Counted from the first letter of the stretch, positions 1 through 8,959 are shown. The stretch is DNA of 64,000 nucleotides from DYRG01 sp041161065 (GCA_041161065.1 JBEAVE010000002.1:1-64000), one strand, 5' to 3'. Notes: generated from the sequence alone by a model not told the origin. A program made the numbers and translations.

Positions 1-105
1 GAAAAAAGTGAAGAAATATTACCCTCTATTTAAATCTCTTCAACAAACCATCGATTATATTTTTAATCCATTATTTTCATTTTCATCTAGTTAATAATTT
101 AATAG

Positions 106-798
106 GAATCCGACTATAAATTAGAAATCAGTTCTTCTGCGTCTAATCAAAAAGCAGATATTACTATCGGTGGATGGTCTGCTAGAGATAGTGATCGTAC
201 ATTTGAAAATGTTAATTTGCCTTTTGTTGTTGGTGAAGCTAATACTGGGTTTTACTTCCAAAATAATTCACCAAGTGATTGGTATGTAATATCGGTTGCA
301 CTTAAACAACCTATAACAAACAAACCCCGTCTAAATGCAAAATGCACAACTAATAGTCCGACCTCTTCTACCTATTCAGTTGGAAAGCCTGTGATTTTTG
401 GCAATACTTGGAAGTGGAATGGTAATGGTTCAATTATCAGTAGAATGTTTAATAACGTTTCTAGTGGCTATAGTAATGCAGAGTGGCCATATGGTGTATT
501 CAAAGATGTGACTTTTGTTCGCCCTTCTAATGAAAAGCCAATTGTCTTCTTTCAGTGGATGTCAAGTAACAAATGCTCTCAATTGGTAATTGATGCACCA
601 AGCTTATCAAGCAATGAAAAAAGCAATGTTACCATTGATTCTAAAGCGTGGAGTGCTGTACCAAGTAGTACAGGAGGAACAAATGTGAACTTGCCCTACA
701 CTGTACAACCAAGTGATGCTTGGACAGTAATTAAAGTTGCATTCAATAATTCTGTTAGTAAAGAATCCCGAATAACAGCAACTTGTCCTGGATATTAG
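106..798 (+). pseudogene. 5'-truncated two-repeat exported-type protein (unrecognised)
   Basis: An open frame runs from just after an in-frame TAG at 103-105 to the TAG at 796-798, but no ATG or GTG with a ribosome site opens it; the first possible start is a TTG at 217. The translated part holds two similar units of about 75-90 residues. Each has a stretch with 'WSA', then 'NVNLP', a 'WxVI.VA' strand and a 'C' near its end, so this looks like a beta-rich, secreted or surface repeat protein. I do not recognise the family. The missing 5' end, including any signal peptide, suggests a decayed gene or a frameshifted remnant; a TTG start at 217 is the alternative. Confidence 0.45.
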
Positions 799-810
799 AT
801 GACTAAAAAC

Positions 811-841
811 GAGATAATCAACTGCTTAGTTTGATTATCTC
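811..841 (+). terminator. Perfect 11-bp hairpin
   Basis: GAGATAATCAA at 811-821 is exactly complementary to TTGATTATCTC at 831-841, with a 9-nt loop. It lies just after the stop of the truncated repeat protein and before the next gene. No strong T run follows, so it may be a weak terminator or a 5'-leader hairpin. Confidence 0.4.
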
Positions 842-868
842 ATTCATTATACTTCTGGAGATATAGCA

Positions 869-2476
869 ATGAGTAAAAAATTATTAGTATTTGCATTAAT
901 TTTTTTAGCAAATACAGCTTTTGCAGGAAAACTTACGGTTAAAGTAACAGGTGATGGTACTGTTACAAGTAGCCCAGTAGGAATAAATGGTTGCCAAACA
1001 GAATGTTCATTTGATTACCCACCAACTGGTAGTGGAAAATCAGAAATACCCCAATCTGTTATCTTGACTGCTACTTCAAATTCTATTTTCAAAAATTGGA
1101 ATATGGATGTTTGTACACCCGACGTAAACGATCCTAAGAAATGTACCGTCGTAATGGATGCTGATAAAACTGTTACAGTAACTTTTACTGCTGCAGCAAC
1201 TCCTGCGATTAGCGTTACACCTGATCCTTTACCTACTTTTAGTGCAACAACTCTTTCTCAAAAGGTAACTGTGAGCAATACAACTGCTAACACAACTTTG
1301 AAAGTTAGTAGTGCAGTTTTAAGTGGTACAGGCTTAGCAAAATTTAGTAAAACAACAGGTTGTGAAAATGCACAATTAACCACTAACACTTGCGAGATAA
1401 CTGTCAATTTTGTTGATCCTAAAGATGGTCAAATTTACACTGCAAGTTTAGATATTGCATCTGATGGTGGAAATAAATCTGTTTCTTTAAGTGCAACTTC
1501 AAGTAGTACACTTCCAACAACTTACAAACTTTCATGGTCAGTTTCTCCAACCGATGCAGGAATAATCAGTTGTAAAGATACTAATGGAAATGCTTGCAAT
1601 AGTGGTAGTGAGCAAATTAAAGACAGCACCTTTACTTTAACAGCAACAGCTAATAGTGGTTACAATTTCAAAGATTGGACTAATTGCACTTCATTTAATT
1701 CAAATGTTTGCACTGTCAAAATGAATGAACCTAAAACTATCACAGCAACTTTTTCACCTATACCACCAAATCCTAATCAGACGGTCACTTGTACAACAGG
1801 TGAGGTGATTAACAATGTTTGTATTTCAACAAGTGGTTTATCAAAGTTAGGATCGCCGTTAATGATCGGTGGTGGAAATAACCCGCAAACGGCAACAGCA
1901 ACTTTCTTTGGTGGTGTTGCCGTTGATGGGCAACAAGCTACCTCTGCTAAGATGCTGGATATTACGACGGGTCAAACGATTAGTGTTGATGGTTTAATTG
2001 TTCCGCAACATCAAGGCGTTGCTGATGTTATTGCAGTAGGTTTGTATGTGCCAACAGAGAAACTTACAGGTAGAGCAACTGCTCAAGATTATTGTGATTG
2101 GGAGTTGGGCAATTTTTATATGAATACTGCTGATGAAAAAGCATCTACAAATAATTATTGTTTCTGGATTTCAAAAGGTAGCGAAACAACGCTCAATTGT
2201 AATCCCCAACCTACCAATTATAATGTTCGCCGCGAGTTAAAACTAAACTCAGGAGCTAACGTTGATAATTGGAAACTGTGGAATGGTCATATCGGCGATT
2301 TGAAACCCATGTATAGCGGAGTTTCTTTAGATAGTGTTTCTGTGAATCCATTGCTACTTTATGCGGATAAACCCAATTACACGGGTCAAGTGTGCCTTTA
2401 TTTTGGTTATCGTTTAACTGCGGATCAAACTTTAGTGTTTAATGGTGAACCGATTATCTTCCGCGTTTCTCAATAA
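869..2476 (+). CDS. Secreted protein with divergent InlB-type repeats
   Basis: This 535-residue protein begins with a clear signal peptide (MSKKLLVFALIFLANTAFA, cleavage after residue 19 or so) and is expected to be exported. Residues about 20-110 and 220-297 are two modules resembling divergent InlB B-repeats: 'VTGDGTVTSSP', Cys-rich loops, 'F.NW', and an ending 'K.(V/I)T.TF'. Between them, residues about 115-212 look like an immunoglobulin-like 'choice-of-anchor' domain. The C-terminal 230 residues hold an unrecognised domain beginning 'MIGGGNNPQTATATFFGG'. No sortase motif or C-terminal membrane anchor is seen. A likely role is surface or extracellular adhesion, by inference from the repeats. 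A strong terminator follows the gene. Confidence 0.7.
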   Translation: MSKKLLVFALIFLANTAFAGKLTVKVTGDGTVTSSPVGINGCQTECSFDYPPTGSGKSEIPQSVILTATSNSIFKNWNMDVCTPDVNDPKKCTVVMDADKTVTVTFTAAATPAISVTPDPLPTFSATTLSQKVTVSNTTANTTLKVSSAVLSGTGLAKFSKTTGCENAQLTTNTCEITVNFVDPKDGQIYTASLDIASDGGNKSVSLSATSSSTLPTTYKLSWSVSPTDAGIISCKDTNGNACNSGSEQIKDSTFTLTATANSGYNFKDWTNCTSFNSNVCTVKMNEPKTITATFSPIPPNPNQTVTCTTGEVINNVCISTSGLSKLGSPLMIGGGNNPQTATATFFGGVAVDGQQATSAKMLDITTGQTISVDGLIVPQHQGVADVIAVGLYVPTEKLTGRATAQDYCDWELGNFYMNTADEKASTNNYCFWISKGSETTLNCNPQPTNYNVRRELKLNSGANVDNWKLWNGHIGDLKPMYSGVSLDSVSVNPLLLYADKPNYTGQVCLYFGYRLTADQTLVFNGEPIIFRVSQ

Positions 2477-2493
2477 TCCTTTCTCCAAAAATA

Positions 2494-2529
2494 AAAACCC
2501 CGATCTTAAATTTCTGAGGTCGGGGTTTT
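2494..2529 (+). terminator. Rho-independent terminator
   Basis: AAAACCCCGA (2494-2503) pairs with TCGGGGTTTT (2520-2529), giving a GC-rich stem with A/T-tracts on both flanks. It lies 18 nt after the preceding stop codon. The symmetric A/T flanks mean it could work in both directions. Confidence 0.85.
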
Positions 2530-2641
2530 GTTTTGCACTCATTTGCACTAAAAAGAATCAAAAAAAGGTTGTATGCACGCTGATGATGCGAAACGAGGGA
2601 AGTAGAGAAGACTTTATTGAGGAAGTTTATAAGGCAATCTA

Positions 2642-2674
2642 TTGATTATTAAGATAATTTTTTTGTGGTATAAT
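2642..2674 (+). promoter_or_regulatory. Extended -10 promoter for the ATP-grasp operon
   Basis: TGGTATAAT at 2666-2674 is a consensus extended -10 element. TTGATT at 2642-2647 could be a weak -35 with a long 21-bp spacer. A transcript would begin near 2681, about 35 nt before the ATG at 2716, which argues against the upstream TTG at 2677 as the translation start. Confidence 0.6.
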
Positions 2675-2715
2675 GGTTGCGCGTTATATTAAATTCACAA
2701 AATTGGTTAATAATT

Positions 2716-4140
2716 ATGAAGACTTTTTATAATGAAATGTATCAAGCAGATGGGACGGTGCGTCCACATTATCAAGATTATACAAAATGGTTAAAACGCA
2801 CGTCTGAGCAACGGCTTGCCAAACGCCGCGCGGAAGCCGATGCGTTGTTTCGCCGCGTGGGGATTACCTTTGCGGTGTACGGCGAAGAATCGGGAACGGA
2901 ACGGTTGATTCCATTCGACATCGTTCCGCGCATTTTGCCCGCCAAAGAATGGGCGCAACTCGCGGCGGGTCTGCGGCAGCGCGTCAAAGCCCTCAACGCA
3001 TTCCTCACCGACATTTATCACGACCAAAATATCCTCAAAGCGGGCATTATCCCCCCCGAATATGTGTTGGCAAATAATCAGTATCGCCCTGAAATGCAAG
3101 GCATTAATGTGCCAAATAATATTTATACCCACATTGCGGGGATTGATATTGTGCGGGCGGGCGAAGGCGAGTTTTATGTGTTGGAAGACAACGCGCGCGT
3201 GCCGTCGGGGGTTTCTTATATGCTCGAAGATCGCAAAGTGATGATGCGACTTTTCCCTGAATTATTCAATCGTTACGCGATCGCTCCCGTCGAACATTAC
3301 CCTGATTTGCTGCTCGATACGTTGAGAAGCGTTGCGCCACAGGGGGTGAATTCGCCAACGGTGGTGGTGTTAACGCCCGGCGCGTACAACAGCGCGTATT
3401 TTGAGCACGCTTTTTTGGCGCAACAAATGGGCGTGGAATTGGTCGAAGGGCGAGATTTGTTTGTGCGCGACGGCTTTGTGTTTATGCGCACCACGCAAGG
3501 TCCGCAACGGGTCGATGTGATTTATCGACGCTTGGACGACGATTTTCTTGATCCGCTGGTGTTTCGACCTGACACGATGTTGGGCGTGCCGGGGCTGTTG
3601 TCGTCGTATCGCGCGGGCAAAGTGACGTTGGCGAACGCGGTCGGGACGGGCGTTGCCGATGACAAATCGATTTATCCGTTTGTGCCTGACATGATTCATT
3701 TTTATCTCGGCGAGAAACCGTTATTAAATAATGTCCCGACTTTTCAATTGCGCAAACCCGATGATTTAGCGTATGTTTTAGCGCATTTGGAAGAGTTAGT
3801 GGTCAAAGAAGTGCACGGATCGGGCGGTTACGGAATGTTGATTGGACCTGCGTCGACGGCGGTCGAAATTGAAATTTTCCGCGAAAAAATCCTCATGAAT
3901 CCAAGCCATTACATCGCGCAACCGACCTTAGCATTATCGGCGTGTCCAACGTTGGTCGATAGTGGACTCGCGCCGCGCCACATTGATTTGCGTCCGTTTG
4001 TGCTGACGGGCAGTGAAGTTCGATTTGTCCCGGGCGGATTGACGCGGGTGGCGTTGCGCGAGGGATCGTTGGTGGTGAATTCTTCGCAGGGCGGCGGCAC
4101 GAAAGATACTTGGATTTTAGAAGGAGAATCAGTATGTTAA
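2716..4140 (+). CDS. Circularly permuted ATP-grasp protein (CP_ATPgrasp family)
   Basis: This 474-residue protein matches the COG2308 type of circularly permuted ATP-grasp enzymes. It opens with the typical 'YNEMYQADGTVRPHY' segment and has 'YVLEDNARVPSGVSYMLEDR' in the middle. The later 'LVVKEVHGSGGYGMLIGP' stretch is the likely nucleotide-binding glycine-rich loop. The family is predicted to form amide or peptide-type bonds using ATP; no substrate can be read here. I chose ATG 2716 because it follows an extended -10 promoter and gives the usual family N-terminus. The alpha-E gene begins inside its stop region (ATG 4134, overlapping TAA 4138-4140), so the two are translationally coupled. The third-party partners often seen with this pair (transglutaminase-like protease, NTN hydrolase) are absent here. 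Confidence 0.85.
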   Translation: MKTFYNEMYQADGTVRPHYQDYTKWLKRTSEQRLAKRRAEADALFRRVGITFAVYGEESGTERLIPFDIVPRILPAKEWAQLAAGLRQRVKALNAFLTDIYHDQNILKAGIIPPEYVLANNQYRPEMQGINVPNNIYTHIAGIDIVRAGEGEFYVLEDNARVPSGVSYMLEDRKVMMRLFPELFNRYAIAPVEHYPDLLLDTLRSVAPQGVNSPTVVVLTPGAYNSAYFEHAFLAQQMGVELVEGRDLFVRDGFVFMRTTQGPQRVDVIYRRLDDDFLDPLVFRPDTMLGVPGLLSSYRAGKVTLANAVGTGVADDKSIYPFVPDMIHFYLGEKPLLNNVPTFQLRKPDDLAYVLAHLEELVVKEVHGSGGYGMLIGPASTAVEIEIFREKILMNPSHYIAQPTLALSACPTLVDSGLAPRHIDLRPFVLTGSEVRFVPGGLTRVALREGSLVVNSSQGGGTKDTWILEGESVC

Positions 4141-5099
4141 GTCGAACAGCGGATCATTTGTATTGGTTGGCGCGATTCATCGAGCGGGCAGAAAATACCG
4201 CGCGCATGCTCGATGTCAATTATCGCATGTCGCTTTTGCCGCAAAACGACGCGCAAATTCAACGCATTTGGGGCGCAACCTTGTCGATCAATGGGTTACA
4301 GGATTTGTATCAAACCATTTATGATCAGACAACCCCCGAAAATGTCTTAAAATTCATGGTGTTCGATAAACAAAATGGCGCGTCGATTGTTGAATGTTTG
4401 CGATTGGCGCGGGAAAATGCCCATGCAGTGCGTGGGACAATTACCTCCGAAATGTGGGAAACCATCAACAGCACTTGGATCGAATTGCGCGAGCAATCCC
4501 CTGAAAACATTGAACAAGATGGCGTGACGGAATTTTTGGAATGGGTTAAATATCAGTCACATTTGGTTCGAGGTGTGACATTGGGGACGATGCCGCGCGA
4601 TGAGGCGTTTCGGTTTGTGCGATTGGGCGGTTTTCTGGAACGCGCCGACAACACCGCCCGCATTTTGGACGTGAAATATCATATTTTGATGCCGAGCGCG
4701 AAAGATGTCGGCGGCGCGGCGGATTATTATCAATGGGGCGCGTTGCTGCATTCGTTGGCGGGATTTGAGGCGTATCGGCAGGTTTATCGGGATTTAATTA
4801 CGCCGATTCGAGTCGCAGAATTGCTGATGCTGCGCGATGATATGCCGCGATCGTTGCATTATTGCATGGATCAGGTTTATAACGGCGTGCAATCGTTGGG
4901 TTCGCAGCACACCTGGGAAACCGAACGCCGCGCAGGGGAATTGCACGCGCAACTGCATTTTGGGAGCATGGAAGACATTTTCCAAACGGGTTTGCACGAA
5001 TATTTAACGCTCTTTTTGAAGAAAATTAACGCCCTCGCGCAACGCATTTCAAATGACTTTTTGCTTCCTTCCGCCACCAACGCATTAGTTTTAGAATAA
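4134..5099 (+). CDS. Alpha-E (DUF403) domain protein
   Basis: This is a 321-residue, mostly helical protein of the alpha-E family (COG2307), which co-occurs with CP_ATPgrasp proteins. Typical marks are the opening 'MLSRTADHLYWLARFIERAENTARML' pattern and its internal echo 'FVRLGGFLERADNTARILD' near residue 170, showing two related helical halves. The start at ATG 4134 has an AAGGAGA ribosome site and overlaps the upstream stop by sharing bases. The biochemical role is unknown; it is presumed to work with the ATP-grasp protein in an ATP-dependent ligation. A terminator hairpin lies about 110 nt downstream. Confidence 0.85.
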   Translation: MLSRTADHLYWLARFIERAENTARMLDVNYRMSLLPQNDAQIQRIWGATLSINGLQDLYQTIYDQTTPENVLKFMVFDKQNGASIVECLRLARENAHAVRGTITSEMWETINSTWIELREQSPENIEQDGVTEFLEWVKYQSHLVRGVTLGTMPRDEAFRFVRLGGFLERADNTARILDVKYHILMPSAKDVGGAADYYQWGALLHSLAGFEAYRQVYRDLITPIRVAELLMLRDDMPRSLHYCMDQVYNGVQSLGSQHTWETERRAGELHAQLHFGSMEDIFQTGLHEYLTLFLKKINALAQRISNDFLLPSATNALVLE

Positions 5100-5211
5100 C
5101 CCCTAAAAACCTTCCAAAACAGTTGGCGGGTTTCTTTACAAGTTCGGTTGAATATTATACAGTGCTCAAACCGATTTTTTTCTTGACCGTTGATTCGTTC
5201 TTGAAGCATAC

Positions 5212-5234
5212 AAGCCGCCCTTTGTGGCGGTTTT
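5212..5234 (+). terminator. Rho-independent terminator
   Basis: AAGCCGCC (5212-5219) pairs with GGCGGTTT (5226-5233) around a 6-nt loop, followed by a T-rich run. It sits between the alpha-E gene and dapE and ends the 2.7-5.1 kb operon. Confidence 0.75.
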
Positions 5235-5305
5235 ATTTTATGTGGATATCTCAAAATGAGCAAAGAAAACTCGACCATTTTCTTACAATATAGTGAATAA
5301 AAACA

Positions 5306-6430
5306 ATGAGTTCTGTTTTAGAATTAACCTGTGAATTAATTAAACGCCCATCAATTACACCTGAAGATGCAGGCTGTCAAAAACACTTAGCTGATCGCTT
5401 AGAAAAACTGGGTTTCAAAGTAGAGCATTTGCGATTTGATGATGTGGATAATTTGTGGGCAACACACGGGCAAACAAAACCTTTATTTGTCTTAGCAGGA
5501 CATACCGATGTTGTTCCCGCCGGTTCATTAGAACATTGGCAATTTCCACCCTTTGAACCAACGATTTCTGACGGTTATTTGTACGGGCGTGGATCAGCCG
5601 ATATGAAAGGTGGGATTGCTGCATTAGTTATTGCAACCGAACAATTCATTAAAAAAAATCCTAACCATTTGGGAACAATTGGTTTTTTAATAACTAGTGA
5701 TGAAGAAGGAAAAGCTGTTAATGGCACAGTGAAAGTCATCGAATACTTAAAACAACGGGGAGAAAATATTGATTATTGTTTATTGGGAGAACCGTCGAGC
5801 AAAAATCATTTAGCTGATGAAATAAAAAATGGTCGGCGAGGGTCTTTAACGGGGCGTTTAACCATTAAAGGAATTCAAGGGCACGTTGCTTATCCGCATT
5901 TAGCAAAAAACCCCATTCATCTCTTTAGTGAAGCGATGAGGAAACTATGTGAGGAAACGTGGGATCAAGGTAATGAATTTTTTCCGCCAACTACCTTTCA
6001 ACTTGTTGATATTCATGCGGGTAATCATGTGACCAATGTGATTCCTGCGGAATTGAAAGTGATGTTTAATTTTCGATATGGTACGGCATCGACGGCGGAT
6101 TCTTTGAAAGAACGAGTTGAGAAACTGTTGAGCAACTTAGATTATGAATTGAGTTGGGAATCGGCGGGTTTGCCATTTCTTACATCGAAAGGAAAATTGA
6201 TTGATGCGTCTAAAGAAGCGATAAAAGAAATCTGTGGTTATGAAACCTTATTATCGACATCAGGCGGGACTTCTGATGGGCGTTTTATTGCACCCAATGG
6301 CACGCAAGTATTAGAAATCGGTTTATTGAATGCAACTATTCATAAAGTCAATGAATACACGAGCGTTGCAGATTTAGAGCAACTTGCTTTACTTTTTGAA
6401 CGGATTTTAGAGAAACTTCTTTTAGAATAA
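5306..6430 (+). CDS. dapE: Succinyl-diaminopimelate desuccinylase DapE
   Basis: This 374-residue M20-family metallopeptidase releases succinate from N-succinyl-LL-diaminopimelate in lysine and peptidoglycan precursor synthesis. Visible active-site residues are the metal ligand His66 and Asp68 in 'GHTDVVPAG', Asp99 in 'GRGSADMKGG', and the Glu133-Glu134 pair in 'TSDEEGKAVNGT'. C-terminal 'STSGGTSDGRF' and a late His in 'LNATIHKVNEY' also fit. Length is that of Escherichia coli DapE. The gene seems to be transcribed alone, downstream of a terminator. dapA, from the same pathway, lies 5.5 kb further on. Confidence 0.95.
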   Translation: MSSVLELTCELIKRPSITPEDAGCQKHLADRLEKLGFKVEHLRFDDVDNLWATHGQTKPLFVLAGHTDVVPAGSLEHWQFPPFEPTISDGYLYGRGSADMKGGIAALVIATEQFIKKNPNHLGTIGFLITSDEEGKAVNGTVKVIEYLKQRGENIDYCLLGEPSSKNHLADEIKNGRRGSLTGRLTIKGIQGHVAYPHLAKNPIHLFSEAMRKLCEETWDQGNEFFPPTTFQLVDIHAGNHVTNVIPAELKVMFNFRYGTASTADSLKERVEKLLSNLDYELSWESAGLPFLTSKGKLIDASKEAIKEICGYETLLSTSGGTSDGRFIAPNGTQVLEIGLLNATIHKVNEYTSVADLEQLALLFERILEKLLLE

Positions 6431-6579
6431 GCGATATTTTCCTGCCAAACCGCCCTTTCTAGATTGCAATTGTGGGCGTGCCAAAAAAAATTCGGTTGTT
6501 TTTCAAGGAATTATCTTTTAACGAGACGCGAGAACTGTCGCAAAATTCGCCGCACTCGTTTAATTCGCCAAATTAAGAT

Positions 6580-6592
6580 TATAATAGCCCCA
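6580..6592 (+). promoter_or_regulatory. Consensus -10 box immediately before kdsC
   Basis: TATAAT at 6580-6585 lies only 6 nt before the kdsC ATG at 6592, and no Shine-Dalgarno-like sequence lies between. If the box is used, transcription would begin at or next to the A of ATG, giving a leaderless mRNA. The -35 region is not convincing, so the promoter call is tentative. Confidence 0.4.
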
Positions 6593-7116
6593 TGAAAGAC
6601 ATATTGGATAAAGCCGCGCAGATTCGATTGGTGATTTTCGATGTCGATGGCGTATTGACCGACGGCAGCCTTTACCTCGGCGATCAGGGCGAAGAATACA
6701 AAGCCTTCCACGCGCGCGACGGGCTCGGCATGAAAATGCTCCAAAGCAGCGGTGTCGACATCGGCATCATCACCGGACGAACCTCAAAAGTGGTCGAACA
6801 TCGCATGGCATCGCTGGGCATCGTCCACGTTTATCAGGGACAGCTCGACAAACTCGCCGCCCTCGAACATTTGTGCCAACAATTATCCCTGTCGCCTGAT
6901 CACATCGCGTTTGTGGGCGATGATCTGATTGATTTGCCGGTGATGCGGCGGGTGGGATTGGCGATTGCGGTCAATGATGCGCACCCGATTGTCGTTCGCC
7001 ACGCCCATTGGCACACCCCCCATCGCGGCGGACGCGGGGCAGCGCGCGACGTGTGCGAATTAATCATGCAAGCGCAAGGCAGTTGGGCGCAACATATCGC
7101 TTATTATGAACGTTAA
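6592..7116 (+). CDS. kdsC: 3-deoxy-D-manno-octulosonate 8-phosphate phosphatase KdsC
   Basis: This 174-residue HAD-superfamily phosphatase removes phosphate from KDO-8-phosphate to give KDO for lipopolysaccharide. The nucleophile motif 'VIFDVDGVLTDG' gives Asp17 and Asp19, and motif III/IV is 'VGDDLIDLPVMRRVG'. 'GIITGR' supplies motif II. The size is normal. It overlaps lptC by 11 bp and begins the kdsC-lptCAB-rpoN-hpf run. The usual upstream partner kdsD (arabinose-5-phosphate isomerase) is not here; dapE is next door instead. The coding sequence is noticeably richer in G+C than dapE. Confidence 0.93.
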   Translation: MKDILDKAAQIRLVIFDVDGVLTDGSLYLGDQGEEYKAFHARDGLGMKMLQSSGVDIGIITGRTSKVVEHRMASLGIVHVYQGQLDKLAALEHLCQQLSLSPDHIAFVGDDLIDLPVMRRVGLAIAVNDAHPIVVRHAHWHTPHRGGRGAARDVCELIMQAQGSWAQHIAYYER

Positions 7117-7666
7117 TGCGTTGATTATTTTAGGATTAATGATTATTTCGGCAGGCATTTGGTGGATTGTGCAGGATTTGGAAAAAACCGCCCCGATTGC
7201 AACCGTCGAACAAACACGCTTTCTACCTGATTTCGTGTTGGTCGATTTTTCTACCGTTGCAACAACCCCGCAAGGCGATTTGAAATACCAAATTCAAGGG
7301 CAAATGCTCAAACATTATCCCGTGATAGAAACTGAGGTAGAAAATCCTTATTTGGTTTATTATCAAAATCAACAGCCCAGTTGGTTTGTGTGGGGAGAAC
7401 AAGCCCTCATTTCAGCCAACAACGAATGGATTAACTTGTTCGGTAATAATTATTTCTGGCATTTTGATCAACAGGGCGACGCATTAAAAATTTTTTCTCA
7501 CAATGTGTATTATAAACCGCAGAGCAATTACGCAGAAACTACCGACTTAACACGGCTAGAAACTCATCAAAGCAAAACAACAGGCGTGGGAATGCAATTG
7601 TTCTTAAATACACAACAAGCTATTTTATTAAGTCAAGTGAAAGGAACGTATGAAAAAACTCGCTAA
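7106..7666 (+). CDS. lptC: LPS export system protein LptC
   Basis: This 186-residue protein has one N-terminal membrane anchor (residues about 4-22, 'ALIILGLMIISAGIWWIV') and a periplasmic beta-jellyroll-type domain. LptC sits in the inner-membrane LptBFG complex and passes lipopolysaccharide to LptA. Primary sequence conservation in this family is low, so the call rests on length, topology and its fixed position between kdsC and lptA. It overlaps both neighbours by 10-20 bp, which points to translational coupling. Confidence 0.85.
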   Translation: MNVNALIILGLMIISAGIWWIVQDLEKTAPIATVEQTRFLPDFVLVDFSTVATTPQGDLKYQIQGQMLKHYPVIETEVENPYLVYYQNQQPSWFVWGEQALISANNEWINLFGNNYFWHFDQQGDALKIFSHNVYYKPQSNYAETTDLTRLETHQSKTTGVGMQLFLNTQQAILLSQVKGTYEKTR

Positions 7667-8222
7667 AATAAGTGGTTTGATTTGGTTATTTGCCAACGCG
7701 GCTTTTGCGCTAAGTACCGACCGTAATCAAACGCTCCAAATTGAAGCCGATAGTGCTCAATTAGATAATATAAAAGGTTTCACTGTTTATTCGGGTAATG
7801 TAATTGTAAATCAAGGAACATTACAATTGTTTGCTGATAAAGTTACTTTAACGTATAATACAGAAAAGCAAGTTGAAAGCATTATTGCCGAAGGGAATGG
7901 TCAGGTTGTCCGTTTCAAACAAACATTAGATAACAAAGAAGAAGTTAGAGCACAATCAAAAAAAATGGAATACTTTGCCAAAAATGATACGTTGCATTTG
8001 AAACAGGACGCGCAAATCTGGAGATCGAAAGATACCATTAGCGGGCAACATATTGTTTATGATGCTAAAAAAGCTCAAGTGATCGCCAGCGAAGGGCGCG
8101 TTAAAGTCATGATCGAACCTCAAAAAGCACAAAAGATTTCCAATCCGAAAAAAGCCTTGCAAAAAGATACCGATAAATCTGCATCTGAATCCGAAGAAAC
8201 CACCGAAACAACAGAAGAATAA
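7650..8222 (+). CDS. lptA: LPS transport periplasmic protein LptA
   Basis: This 190-residue protein starts with a signal peptide ('MKKLAKISGLIWLFANAAFA', cleavage after about residue 20). An OstA/LptA domain follows, with 'QTLQIEADSAQLDN..GFTVYSGNVIVNQGTLQLFADKVTL', the signature of the periplasmic LPS bridge. The C-terminal 40 residues are a charged, Glu/Lys/Thr-rich tail, longer than in the E. coli protein. It overlaps lptC by 17 bp and is followed after 1 bp by lptB. Confidence 0.92.
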   Translation: MKKLAKISGLIWLFANAAFALSTDRNQTLQIEADSAQLDNIKGFTVYSGNVIVNQGTLQLFADKVTLTYNTEKQVESIIAEGNGQVVRFKQTLDNKEEVRAQSKKMEYFAKNDTLHLKQDAQIWRSKDTISGQHIVYDAKKAQVIASEGRVKVMIEPQKAQKISNPKKALQKDTDKSASESEETTETTEE

Positions 8223-8223
8223 C

Positions 8224-8946
8224 GTGAGCATTTTATCCGCCCAACAACTCGCCAAACAATATAAACAACGTGCAGTTGTAAAAAATGTAAGTTTGCAGGT
8301 AAAAAGTGGAGAAGTCGTGGGTTTGTTGGGACCTAATGGCGCGGGAAAAACCACCAGTTTCTACATGGTGGTGGGTTTAATCAAATGTGATGCGGGAGAA
8401 ATCTTTTTAGATGAACAAAATATTACCCGTTTTCCAATGCACAAACGCGCCCAATTAGGGGTTGGCTATTTACCGCAAGAACCGTCGATTTTTCGTAAAT
8501 TAACCGTTGAGGAAAATATTTTAGCAGTGTTAGAAGTTCAGCGGTTGCCCAAAATAGAGCAACGTGAACGCTTAGAAACCCTGCTCGGTGAATTACATAT
8601 TGAACATTTGCGCCGTCATTTGGGATTAAGTTTATCGGGAGGAGAACGGCGGCGCGTAGAAATCGCCCGCGCATTAGCTGCGCAACCGCGTTTTATTTTA
8701 CTTGACGAGCCTTTTGCTGGGATTGATCCGCTCTCGGTTTTGGATATTCAACAGCTCATTAAACACTTGTGCAATCTCGATATTGGTGTTCTAATTACCG
8801 ACCATAATGTTAGAGAAACTTTGGGTATTTGTCATCGCGCTTATATTGTCAGCGATGGTCAAATTATTGCGGAAGGAACACCCGAAGATATATTGAATAA
8901 TCAACAAGTTAGAAACGTTTATTTAGGACAACATTTTAGCCTTTAA
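8224..8946 (+). CDS. lptB: LPS export ABC transporter ATP-binding protein LptB
   Basis: This 240-residue cytoplasmic ATPase powers extraction of lipopolysaccharide from the inner membrane by LptFG. It has Walker A 'GPNGAGKTT' (residues 36-44), ABC signature 'LSGGERRRVEIARAL' and Walker B 'FILLDEPFAGIDP', then the 'LITDHNVRETL' H-loop, all typical of LptB. It uses a GTG start 1 bp after the lptA stop. lptF and lptG are not in the window. Confidence 0.95.
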   Translation: MSILSAQQLAKQYKQRAVVKNVSLQVKSGEVVGLLGPNGAGKTTSFYMVVGLIKCDAGEIFLDEQNITRFPMHKRAQLGVGYLPQEPSIFRKLTVEENILAVLEVQRLPKIEQRERLETLLGELHIEHLRRHLGLSLSGGERRRVEIARALAAQPRFILLDEPFAGIDPLSVLDIQQLIKHLCNLDIGVLITDHNVRETLGICHRAYIVSDGQIIAEGTPEDILNNQQVRNVYLGQHFSL

Positions 8947-8959
8947 CTTATTATAACGC

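Noticed and set aside
1..105. Promoter or RNA gene at the left window edge
   Set aside because: AT-rich sequence without a clear -35/-10 pair or stable fold.
2583..2645. 20-codon frame MMRNEGSREDFIEEVYKAIY after the first terminator
   Set aside because: No ribosome site and no recognisable family; it might be a fragment of something larger but cannot be supported.
2791..3132. Long antisense frames opposite the ATP-grasp gene
   Set aside because: High G+C coding sequence leaves open antisense frames; the sense gene is clear and these lack starts and family features.
4877..5278. 133-codon minus-strand frame over the alpha-E 3' end and terminator
   Set aside because: It reads through a terminator hairpin and the conserved alpha-E gene; treated as a shadow.
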